A stretch of DNA of 5,558 nucleotides from positions 1-5,558 of the forward strand of contig JBGTLW010000145.1 of the NCBI GenBank assembly GCA_041743835.1, in the 5' to 3' direction. Under the pieces are notes generated by a model, which saw only the letters and a list, made by a program, of their open reading frames with translations, ran no database searches and was not told the DNA's origin. A program made the position numbers and the translations under genes. Numbering within the stretch: position 1 is the stretch's first letter; each line of letters begins with the position of its first letter. The stretch is from JBGTLW01 sp041743835 (GTDB lineage Bacteria > Planctomycetota > Phycisphaerae > Phycisphaerales > Phycisphaeraceae). Below, piece by piece: positions 1-5,175 of the stretch.

Positions 1-735
1 ACCGCGCCCATGGCCACGCAGGGCCAGCGCATCAAGCCCGTGGCGTTCGAGCGTGCGGACCTGTTCCGCTGGGCCGGCCGCGACCTGCACGACGACCTGT
101 CCGACGCATACGACGCCCTCCACGCCGCTCCCGCGCCCAGCACCGATGACCCAGCCGCGTACGTCTATCGCACCGCGCTTAACGCCCAGGTCGCGTCGGA
201 GCGGGTCCGCAAGGCTGTGGCCATGGACCCCAAAGTCGCGTTCCCCAACAGCGGGCTGGGCAACCAGCTCAAGATGGTTGCGAACATGATCCGGGCCGAG
301 CTCCCCACAAGGGTGTACTACGTGGCGATGGGCGGGTTCGACACCCACGCCAACCAGTCCAACGCACACGACAACCTGATGAAGCAGTTTGCCGACGCGA
401 TGAAGGCCTTCCAGGACGACCTTGTGGCGACCGGCCACCAGAAGCGGGTGGTGACGCTGGCGTTCAGCGAGTTCGGGCGCAGGGTCCGAGAAAACAGCTC
501 GCAGGGCACCGACCACGGCTGCGCGGGGCCGGTGTTCCTGTTCGGCGATCAGGTCCGTGCCGGTCTGGTGGGCGCGCACCCATCGCTGACCGACCTCGAT
601 CAGGGCGACCTCAAGCACGCGATCGACTTCCGCAGCGTGTACGCCAGTGTGCTCGATCGCTGGATGAAGATGGACAGCAAGGCAGCGCTGGGCCAGGCCT
701 TCGAGCACGCGGATGTGCTCGTGACGCGTGGGTAG
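1..735 (+). CDS. DUF1501 domain protein, C-terminal part (5' end outside window)
   Basis: The reading frame is open from the first base (T-A-P-M-A-T...), so the ATG at position 10 is very likely internal. About 244 residues are visible, whereas DUF1501 proteins are usually above 400. Family hallmarks are clear: a G-G-F-D-T-H motif at 331-348, E-F-G-R-R-x-x-E-N at 469-495 and G-T-D-H-G at 505-519, followed by the F-R-S-V-Y-A-x-V-L-D-x-W-M block typical of the C-terminus. DUF1501 proteins are abundant in planctomycetes, often carry a Tat signal and often sit beside a DUF1800 gene. Their His/Asp motifs resemble the alkaline phosphatase/sulfatase superfamily, but no reaction is established, so I assign none. 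A Tat signal and DUF1800 partner would lie upstream and cannot be checked here. The gene ends with TAG at 733-735 and is followed by a separate promoter, so it is probably the last gene of its transcript. Confidence 0.9.
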   Translation, partial: TAPMATQGQRIKPVAFERADLFRWAGRDLHDDLSDAYDALHAAPAPSTDDPAAYVYRTALNAQVASERVRKAVAMDPKVAFPNSGLGNQLKMVANMIRAELPTRVYYVAMGGFDTHANQSNAHDNLMKQFADAMKAFQDDLVATGHQKRVVTLAFSEFGRRVRENSSQGTDHGCAGPVFLFGDQVRAGLVGAHPSLTDLDQGDLKHAIDFRSVYASVLDRWMKMDSKAALGQAFEHADVLVTRG

Positions 736-763
736 CGTCCCTTGATACTGGTTTAGTGCGATT

Positions 764-794
764 GCGTAGCGAACAAGCGATACGCGCGGCTTTT
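764..794 (+). terminator. Weak candidate terminator after the DUF1501 gene
   Basis: An imperfect hairpin of 764-771 (GCGTAGCG) with 778-785 (CGATACGC) has seven pairs, one G/A mismatch and a 6-nt loop. It lies 28 bp after the DUF1501 stop and just before the next promoter. The T-run (TTTT, 791-794) is short and separated from the stem by five bases, so this is a poor intrinsic terminator. Position is the main argument for it. Confidence 0.3.
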
Positions 795-808
795 ACTTGC
801 GAAGTTTG

Positions 809-837
809 TAGACTTTTCAGGTGTTTTCTGCTACAAT
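809..837 (+). promoter_or_regulatory. Sigma70-type promoter with extended -10 for the PEP-CTERM-like gene
   Basis: The -10 hexamer TACAAT (832-837, 5/6 to consensus) is preceded by TG at 829-830 with one base between, which is an extended -10. A -35-like hexamer TAGACT (809-814, 4/6 to TTGACA) lies 17 bp upstream. The surroundings are distinctly more AT-rich than the flanking genes. Transcription would start near 843-845, giving a leader of about 165 nt before the ATG at 1012. It is the best-looking promoter in the window. Confidence 0.6.
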
Positions 838-941
838 GTTGCGCTCTGAAGAAATCAGAATACAGATGAACTTTAGGTCCGAGAACGAAATTTTTATGCA
901 ACTTTTCTTGCCCTTCCCGAGATCCGTGGCATGATTAGGTT

Positions 942-973
942 GTCTGACGATCAGACGCCCCGAACAACTCGGG
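942..973 (+). promoter_or_regulatory. Two adjacent hairpins in the 5' leader of the PEP-CTERM-like gene
   Basis: Two perfect inverted repeats stand two bases apart. The first is GTCTGA (942-947) with TCAGAC (951-956), loop CGA. The second is CCCGA (959-963) with TCGGG (969-973), loop ACAAC. They end about 20 nt before the Shine-Dalgarno sequence. Neither is followed by a T-run, so they are not terminators. They could shape the leader RNA (stability, translation), or the first could be a DNA operator. Confidence 0.35.
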
Positions 974-993
974 TAAACAGACACCCCCGCACC

Positions 994-1000
994 AGAGGAG
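994..1000 (+). promoter_or_regulatory. Ribosome binding site AGAGGAG deciding the start at 1012
   Basis: AGAGGAG at 994-1000 lies 11 bp before the ATG at 1012 and is followed by another purine-rich stretch. It supports 1012 as the start rather than the in-frame ATG at 931, which has no such site and would place a charged extension ahead of the signal peptide. Confidence 0.7.
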
Positions 1001-1011
1001 AGATAAGAACT

Positions 1012-1629
1012 ATGAAAAGCATCCGCACACTAACAATGGGTATGACGACCGCAGCCGCTCTGATGGCCGGCCAGGCCATGGCCGACTCCGTGATCTTCGC
1101 AGACGACTTCAACAGCGAAGTGGTCTCGAACAACGCGAGCCTGACGAACTTCACCGTCGAGAACACCGTCGCGGTGGTCAGCAACGGCGGCAACAAGTAC
1201 GTCAACATGCAGGGCTCGGCCGCGAGCAAGATCGAACTCGATGGTGGCCTGAGCCTTGAGGCCGGCGACTACACCCTCAGCTTCGACATCGCCTCGACCT
1301 CCGGCACGAGCACCGTACACGTCCGCTTCGGCTTCGCCGGCAGCGACTACGTGCAGACCTTCAATGTCGCCTCGGGCAGCTTCGTCTCCCAGGTCATGAA
1401 CCTCACCCTGCCGACCGACATGGCTGGCGTCCGCGTGGTATTCGCCAACGTCTCCGGCACCCGTGGCCCGCTGCTGGACAACGTCGTGGTCAGCCGCATC
1501 GGTGGCGACGCGATCGAGGACACGCAGATCAAGCCCATCGAGTCCGCTCATATGCCCAGCCCGACCGCGGTCACCGCGGGCATGCTCCTCCTCGGTGCGA
1601 TGGGCCTCAAGCGTCGCCGCCTCGCCTAA
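1012..1629 (+). CDS. Secreted PEP-CTERM-like sorting domain protein (205 aa)
   Basis: This is a small exported surface protein with an exosortase-type C-terminus. Residues 1-24 form a signal peptide: K2/R5, a hydrophobic core, and A-M-A at 22-24 giving predicted cleavage before D25. Residues 25-165 are a cysteine-free, beta-rich domain beginning F-A-D-D-F-N and containing L-x-A-G-D-Y-T-L-S-F-D (residues 82-92). This pattern recurs in PEP-CTERM proteins with a jelly-roll, carbohydrate-binding-like fold. The tail is M-P-S-P (181-184), a hydrophobic segment (about 185-199) and K-R-R-R-L-A, matching the tripartite motif-TM-arginine layout recognised by exosortases, with MPSP in place of canonical VPEP. 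The expected fate is anchoring to, or release at, the cell surface or extracellular matrix; the exosortase gene is not in the window. The gene has its own promoter, leader and terminator, so it appears monocistronic. The ligand is unknown. Confidence 0.85.
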   Translation: MKSIRTLTMGMTTAAALMAGQAMADSVIFADDFNSEVVSNNASLTNFTVENTVAVVSNGGNKYVNMQGSAASKIELDGGLSLEAGDYTLSFDIASTSGTSTVHVRFGFAGSDYVQTFNVASGSFVSQVMNLTLPTDMAGVRVVFANVSGTRGPLLDNVVVSRIGGDAIEDTQIKPIESAHMPSPTAVTAGMLLLGAMGLKRRRLA

Positions 1630-1659
1630 GCGACTTCAACACCCAACGTTCCAACGCAG

Positions 1660-1692
1660 GAAGCCCCCGCCGCAAGGTGGGGGCTTCTTTTT
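1660..1692 (+). terminator. Rho-independent terminator of the PEP-CTERM-like gene
   Basis: A 12-bp stem pairs 1660-1671 with 1676-1687 and contains a single G-T wobble (1669/1678). The loop GCAA is a GNRA tetraloop, and TTTTT follows at 1688-1692. The structure lies 30 bp after the stop codon, and its GC-rich stem, stable loop and U-tract make it a textbook intrinsic terminator. Confidence 0.93.
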
Positions 1693-1732
1693 GTCCGCAG
1701 CGTACCCCCCTCCTGTGAAAGCTGTAACCCAG

Positions 1733-1808
1733 CCGTCGCGTCCCCGCGACGGGGCGAGCAAAGCTCGCGTTTCTGCCGCGTAGCAAACCCGCCTCGGGGA
1801 CGAGGCGG
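1733..1808. repeat. Cluster of three further hairpins between the terminator and the lipase gene
   Basis: Three perfect inverted repeats follow one another. CCGTCGCG (1733-1740) pairs with CGCGACGG (1745-1752), loop TCCC. GCGAGC (1754-1759) pairs with GCTCGC (1763-1768), loop AAA. CCGCCTCG (1789-1796) pairs with CGAGGCGG (1801-1808), loop GGGA. Only the middle one has any T-rich tail (GTTTCT), so they are not clear terminators. They may be back-up termination or 3'-end protection, or an intergenic hairpin repeat. No coding potential is evident in 1693-1858. Confidence 0.6.
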
Positions 1809-1822
1809 CTCGGATAAGCGTG

Positions 1823-1852
1823 TCAACACAGTGACCCCGACGCGTTTATCAT
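1823..1852 (+). promoter_or_regulatory. Candidate promoter for a leaderless lipase transcript
   Basis: A -10-like TATCAT (1847-1852, 5/6) lies 18 bp after a -35-like TCAACA (1823-1828, 4/6). The -10 ends six bases before the ATG at 1859, so transcription would begin at or next to the start codon. No Shine-Dalgarno sequence is visible upstream of 1859, consistent with a leaderless mRNA. This is a motif-only prediction. Confidence 0.4.
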
Positions 1853-1858
1853 CCGAGC

Positions 1859-2734
1859 ATGGCTAGCCGCTTCAACCCCGCACCGATGACCGCCAGCTTC
1901 GTGTTGGCCCTCATCACCGCGCTCGGCTGCGCGGGGCCGACCAACCCCTCCTTCCCTGTCACCGTCGCCGACGCCAAAGCAGACCTGCGGCGGATGGAAG
2001 CGGACCCCATCCCCCCAGCCAGGCCCATCCTCGTGCTCGGCGGCTACGCGGACCCCGGCTTCAACCGCGCACGCCTCGACCGACAACTCCGCGCGATCTT
2101 CGGCCAAGAGCACGTGCTCGGCATCGGCTTCGCGTTTATCAACGACTTTGATGACTGCCGAGCCAAGCTGCTGCGCGAGCTTGAGGCCGCGTACCCCAGC
2201 GACGACCCGCACCAGACCATCGAAGTCGATGTGGTCGCCCACTCGATGGGTGGCCTCATCGCGCGCTACGCTGCCCTACCCCTTCCAAAATCACTTTCCG
2301 GGGGCGGGAGTGGTTCCGGGGGTGGGGGTGGTTCCGGGGGCGGGGGTGGGGGGGATGTTTCGGCCAAACGGTTGCGGATCGTCAATCTGTTCACGCTCGC
2401 CACGCCGCACCGCGGGGCCATGCTCTCAGCCGTGCCGCACTACGACCCCACCGTCCGGGACATGAAAGCAAACTCCGCGTTCCTCACGCAGCTCGACCAC
2501 GCGTTGCCGGCGTCGGACTATGCGCTGATCGCTTATGTGCGTCTGGGAGACAACATCATCGGCAGTGCGAATGCCGCACCGCCGGGGCAGTCGCCTTGGT
2601 GGGTCGCCAATCGGCCGTGGAGCGGTGCCCACATCCACGCGCACCTCGATCCGCGTTTCGTCGCCGACATCGCGCGTCGCCTCCGCCACGAAACCCCGCT
2701 GACCATCGACCCGCCCGCGCCGCTGCCGGAGTGA
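1859..2734 (+). CDS. Putative lipoprotein alpha/beta hydrolase, lipase/esterase type (291 aa)
   Basis: This is a probable serine esterase or lipase exported to the envelope. The N-terminus has R4, a hydrophobic stretch (11-22) and A-L-G-C at 21-24, a slightly atypical lipobox, so Cys24 may be lipidated. Strand I-L-V-L-G-G (57-62) is the usual oxyanion-side strand. The nucleophile elbow is A-H-S-M-G-G with Ser129. A-T-P-H-R-G (181-186) is the conserved TPHxG block of lipases. Asp231 (L-G-D-N) and a histidine of the H-I-H-A-H-L-D-P-R segment (258-266) are the likely remaining triad members. Residues about 147-165 are a Gly/Ser linker inserted between the elbow helix and the next strand. The start at 1859 is chosen because it supplies the charged n-region; Met10 would leave a short uncharged signal. 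The gene is convergent with the pterin synthase gene, with 18 bp between stops. The natural substrate cannot be read from sequence. Confidence 0.85.
   Translation: MASRFNPAPMTASFVLALITALGCAGPTNPSFPVTVADAKADLRRMEADPIPPARPILVLGGYADPGFNRARLDRQLRAIFGQEHVLGIGFAFINDFDDCRAKLLRELEAAYPSDDPHQTIEVDVVAHSMGGLIARYAALPLPKSLSGGGSGSGGGGGSGGGGGGDVSAKRLRIVNLFTLATPHRGAMLSAVPHYDPTVRDMKANSAFLTQLDHALPASDYALIAYVRLGDNIIGSANAAPPGQSPWWVANRPWSGAHIHAHLDPRFVADIARRLRHETPLTIDPPAPLPE
2296..2349 (+). repeat. 18-bp tandem repeat (3 units) encoding a Gly/Ser linker
   Basis: Three consecutive 18-bp units (2296-2313, 2314-2331, 2332-2349) share the pattern TTCCGGGGG-Y-GGGRGTGG and differ at only a few positions. The third runs directly into further G (2348-2354 is a run of seven G). 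In the lipase frame each unit encodes a Ser-Gly-Gly-Gly-(Ser/Gly)-Gly hexapeptide. Because 18 is a multiple of three, gain or loss of a unit keeps the frame, while slippage in the G7 run would break it. The coding strand carries more than four G-runs of three or more bases. Confidence 0.9.
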
Positions 2735-2752
2735 GGCGTCATTCATTTTGCG

Positions 2753-3124
2753 CTATGGCCGAAATGTCGCGGTGCAGCCGGGCGCTTCGCCCACAGCCGC
2801 TTCCACAAGCCGTACACCCCCCGGCAACGCAGCGCCAACCGCGGTGCCCAGATACTCCGCGACACGCTCGGCACTGGGGTTCACGCCAGAAGCAAACGGC
2901 GGCACATCATTGAGGTGACGGCTGTGAAACGGGGCGATCAATCCATCCACCAGCCGCACCAACGCGTGGAAGTCCATCACGCAGTCCATCGCGTCGAGCC
3001 GGTCCGCCCCGACCGTGACCCGCACCGGCCAGTTGTGGCCATGCACCGGCTCAAGCGACCCGTCCGCCAAACGCAGCGCGTGAGACGCCGCAAAGACACG
3101 TTCAATGGTGATCTGATACTTCAC
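2753..3124 (-). CDS. queD: 6-pyruvoyl-tetrahydropterin synthase / 6-carboxytetrahydropterin synthase (QueD) family enzyme (123 aa)
   Basis: This is a T-fold pterin enzyme of normal family length. The zinc ligands are His15 (F-A-A-S-H), His28 and His30 (H-G-H). Other family positions are M-D-F at 50-52, H-L-N-D at 70-73 with the catalytic-type His70, N-P-S-A-E at 82-86 and G-E-A-P-G-C at 112-117 with the pterin-anchoring Glu113. The Cys four residues before H-G-H that acts as general base in E. coli QueD is absent (Leu24). Glu25 instead gives E-x-x-H-G-H, the PTPS-III signature, whose members convert dihydroneopterin to 6-hydroxymethyl-dihydropterin for folate. The queD symbol therefore denotes the family rather than a proven queuosine role. 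The start is GTG at 3124-3122: an in-frame TAG lies one codon upstream, and a weak GGGAAG site (3138-3133) sits 8 bases away. The gene is divergent from hscA (19-bp gap). Confidence 0.9.
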   Translation of the reverse strand: MKYQITIERVFAASHALRLADGSLEPVHGHNWPVRVTVGADRLDAMDCVMDFHALVRLVDGLIAPFHSRHLNDVPPFASGVNPSAERVAEYLGTAVGAALPGGVRLVEAAVGEAPGCTATFRP

Positions 3125-3143
3125 GGCCTACACTTCCCATCTC

Positions 3144-5144
3144 ATGACCGAGCCAACCACGCCAGACCACGCAACCCCGTGCATCATCGGGATCGACCTG
3201 GGCACCACCAACTCGCTGGTAGCGTACTGCGATGCGGCGGGGCCACGCATCCTGCCGTCGCCCGACGGCCAGCGCATTCTACCCAGTGTCGTCCGGCTGT
3301 CGCCCGACACCGGCGAGGCCGAGGCGATCGGCGACGAGGCCCGGCGGCACGCGGTGGAGTTCCCGACGCAGACGATCTACTCCAGCAAGCGGTTGATGGG
3401 CCGCGCCGCCGCCGACCTTGGCGATGAACAGGGCCGATTGGCGTACGAGGTGGTCGAGGGCGAGCAGGACACCGCGCGGGTGAAGGTTGGCCGGCACGTG
3501 CTCGCGCCGCAGCAGATCGCCGCGATGATCCTGACGGAGCTGAGGCGGTGGGCCGAAGCCGCGCTGGGCCACCCGGTGCGCAAGGCGGTGGTCACCGTCC
3601 CGGCCTACTTCGACGATGCCCAGCGTCAGGCCACGCGGGATGCCGGTCGCATCGCTGGGCTACAGATCGTCCGCATCGTCAACGAGCCGACCGCCGCGGC
3701 GCTTGCCTATGGCCTTGGCATCCGTCAGCTCCGCGATGACAACAAAGGCCGCGCAACCCCGTTGGTCAAGCGGGCCGAGGGCTCGGTCTCGCTCAGCACC
3801 AAAGTCAATCCCGAGGCGTGCAACGACCCGCAATCGCAGACGACGAGCGGCGACGCGGGGCGCTCCAACGCCCAGACCGTGGCCGTCTTCGACCTTGGCG
3901 GCGGCACGTTCGACGTGTCCATCCTGCGCCTTGAGCAGACCAAGGACGGCAGCATCGATCAAGTGATCGCGACGGCGGGTGACACGCACCTGGGTGGCGA
4001 TGATGTCGATCAGATGATCGTCAACCTGATCCAGCGCGAGGTCAGCGAGCGGTTTTTTGCGGGAGAGGCGATCGAGTTCCCGCCCGCGACGCGCCAGGCG
4101 TTCCGCCACTTCGCCGAGGCCGCGAAGATGCGCTTGTCCACCGAGGACAGCACCGAGCTGGTCATTGATCTTGGCGATGGGCGCGAGTACCAGCGGACGC
4201 TGAAGCGGGACGAGTTCGAGGAGATGATCGGGCCTTGGCTTTCGCGTGCCCTGGCTTGCTGCGAGCGTGCGTTGCGTGATGCGAGGCTTGAGCCCAGCCA
4301 GATCGACCGCGTGGTGATGGTGGGTGGCTCGACGCGCATCCCCGCGGTTCAGGAAGGCGTCAGGAAGCTTTTTGCGCGTGAGCCTTACACCGCGCTGAAT
4401 CCTGACGAGGTGGTGGCGCTGGGTGCCGCGGTGCAGGGGTCGATCCTGGCGGGGGTGAACCGTGGGATGCTGCTGCTGGATGTGATCCCGCTGAGCCTGG
4501 GGATCGAGACGATGGGCGGCGCGGTGTCCAAGCTCATCGTGGCGAACCAGACGATCCCCGCCCGCGCGACGGAGATGTTCAGCACCTATGCCGAGGGTCA
4601 GACGAACGTGAAGATCCACGTCTTGCAGGGAGAGCGCGAGCTGGTGAAGGACTGCCGGAGCCTCGGCGAGTTCGACCTGCGCGGCATCCCGCCCATGCCC
4701 GCGGGCCTGCCGAAGATCGAGGTGACGTTTCTGGTCGATGCCAACGGCATCCTCAGCGTGCAGGCGGTGGAGCAGCGCTCGGGCCGCCGGGCGTCCATCC
4801 AGGTTGTGCCGCACCACGGCCTGACGCGCGAAGAGGTCGATCGCATGGAAGCAGATTCCTACGCCCATGCCCGCGAAGACATGGCTCAGCACCGGCTGAT
4901 CGACTTGAAGATGAACGCCCAACTCGACATCCGCCACATCCGCAAGCAGCTTGAGCGCGTGGCCGACCAACTGGACCCCGCGTACCGCGAGCGGGTCCTG
5001 CGTCACGTCGCGGAGGTGGAGGGTTTCATCGAGCAGGGTGATGCCGCGGACGGCGACGCCTTTGCCGCCGCACTCACCGCGATGGACCACGCGACGGTCA
5101 GGCTCGCGGAGCTCAATATCACACAGACCCTCAAGGGTGAGTGA
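3144..5144 (+). CDS. hscA: Hsp70-family Fe-S cluster assembly chaperone HscA (666 aa)
   Basis: This is a cytosolic ATP-driven chaperone. The ATPase domain shows I-G-I-D-L-G-T-T-N-S (15-24), V-P-A-Y-F-D-D-A-Q-R-Q-A-T (152-164), F-D-L-G-G-G-T-F-D (249-257) and V-G-G-S-T-R-I-P (393-400). The interdomain linker and first strand are D-V-I-P-L-S-L-G-I-E (446-455). The substrate domain has the HscA-type stretch Q-G-E-R-E-L-V-x-D-C-R-S-L (495-507) and L-R-G-I-P-P-M-P-A-G (512-521). The C-terminus ends L-K-G-E with no acidic DnaK tail, favouring HscA over DnaK. In E. coli HscA works with HscB on IscU; none of these partners is present here. Residues 193-245 contain roughly 45 extra residues before phosphate motif 2. 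No Shine-Dalgarno is visible before the ATG. A weak promoter (AAGACA 3093-3098, GATACT 3115-3120) inside queD is possible. pgeF follows after 31 bp, probably in the same transcript. Confidence 0.93.
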   Translation: MTEPTTPDHATPCIIGIDLGTTNSLVAYCDAAGPRILPSPDGQRILPSVVRLSPDTGEAEAIGDEARRHAVEFPTQTIYSSKRLMGRAAADLGDEQGRLAYEVVEGEQDTARVKVGRHVLAPQQIAAMILTELRRWAEAALGHPVRKAVVTVPAYFDDAQRQATRDAGRIAGLQIVRIVNEPTAAALAYGLGIRQLRDDNKGRATPLVKRAEGSVSLSTKVNPEACNDPQSQTTSGDAGRSNAQTVAVFDLGGGTFDVSILRLEQTKDGSIDQVIATAGDTHLGGDDVDQMIVNLIQREVSERFFAGEAIEFPPATRQAFRHFAEAAKMRLSTEDSTELVIDLGDGREYQRTLKRDEFEEMIGPWLSRALACCERALRDARLEPSQIDRVVMVGGSTRIPAVQEGVRKLFAREPYTALNPDEVVALGAAVQGSILAGVNRGMLLLDVIPLSLGIETMGGAVSKLIVANQTIPARATEMFSTYAEGQTNVKIHVLQGERELVKDCRSLGEFDLRGIPPMPAGLPKIEVTFLVDANGILSVQAVEQRSGRRASIQVVPHHGLTREEVDRMEADSYAHAREDMAQHRLIDLKMNAQLDIRHIRKQLERVADQLDPAYRERVLRHVAEVEGFIEQGDAADGDAFAAALTAMDHATVRLAELNITQTLKGE

Positions 5145-5174
5145 TACGCCCGCGCGATTGGAGTACCGTATCAC
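5141..5174 (+). promoter_or_regulatory. Inverted repeat spanning the hscA stop and enclosing the pgeF ribosome binding site
   Basis: GTGATACG (5141-5148) and CGTATCAC (5167-5174) form a perfect 8-bp inverted repeat around an 18-nt loop. The left arm contains the hscA stop codon (5142-5144). The loop contains GGAG (5160-5163), the likely Shine-Dalgarno site of pgeF, 12 bp before its ATG. The right arm ends one base before that ATG. It could act as an mRNA hairpin coupling or limiting pgeF translation, or as a protein-binding palindrome. There is no T-run, so it is not a terminator. Confidence 0.4.
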
Positions 5175-5175
5175 G

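Noticed and set aside
931..1011. An upstream in-frame start at 931 extending the PEP-CTERM-like protein by 27 residues
   Set aside because: It would place an Arg-rich stretch ahead of a good signal peptide and lacks a ribosome binding site, whereas AGAGGAG precedes the ATG at 1012.
1030..1551. A 173-codon open frame on the minus strand opposite the PEP-CTERM-like gene
   Set aside because: The composition is Val/Asp/Gly/His-rich and motif-free, and it lies wholly under a gene with a clear signal peptide, sorting tail, promoter and terminator.
1733..1808. CRISPR array, tRNA gene or attachment site in the hairpin cluster
   Set aside because: The hairpins have different sequences and no regular spacing, no cloverleaf with a T-arm motif can be drawn, and no integrase or direct-repeat pair is present.
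2296..2349. A mobile-element scar as the source of the lipase insertion
   Set aside because: There are no terminal inverted repeats or target-site duplications. A simple 18-bp tandem expansion explains it fully.
2148..2465. A plus-strand open frame overlapping the lipase in another frame
   Set aside because: It is out of frame with the conserved lipase motifs and its product is Arg/Pro/Thr-rich, without family resemblance.
2915..3427. A plus-strand open frame across the pterin synthase and the start of hscA
   Set aside because: It is antisense to a clear pterin synthase and out of frame with hscA, and its His/Arg/Pro-rich product is typical of shadow translation.
3144..5144. Calling the Hsp70 gene dnaK
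   Set aside because: The Q-G-E-R-E-L-V-x-D-C-R-S-L stretch, the L-R-G-I-P-P-M-P-A-G block and the missing acidic C-terminal tail match HscA better than DnaK.
3660..5174. A 504-codon open frame on the minus strand opposite hscA
   Set aside because: It is a shadow of a GC-rich gene with strong third-position bias. Its product is low-complexity (His/Arg/Leu/Asp-rich) with no recognisable motif, while the plus-strand frame is an unmistakable Hsp70.
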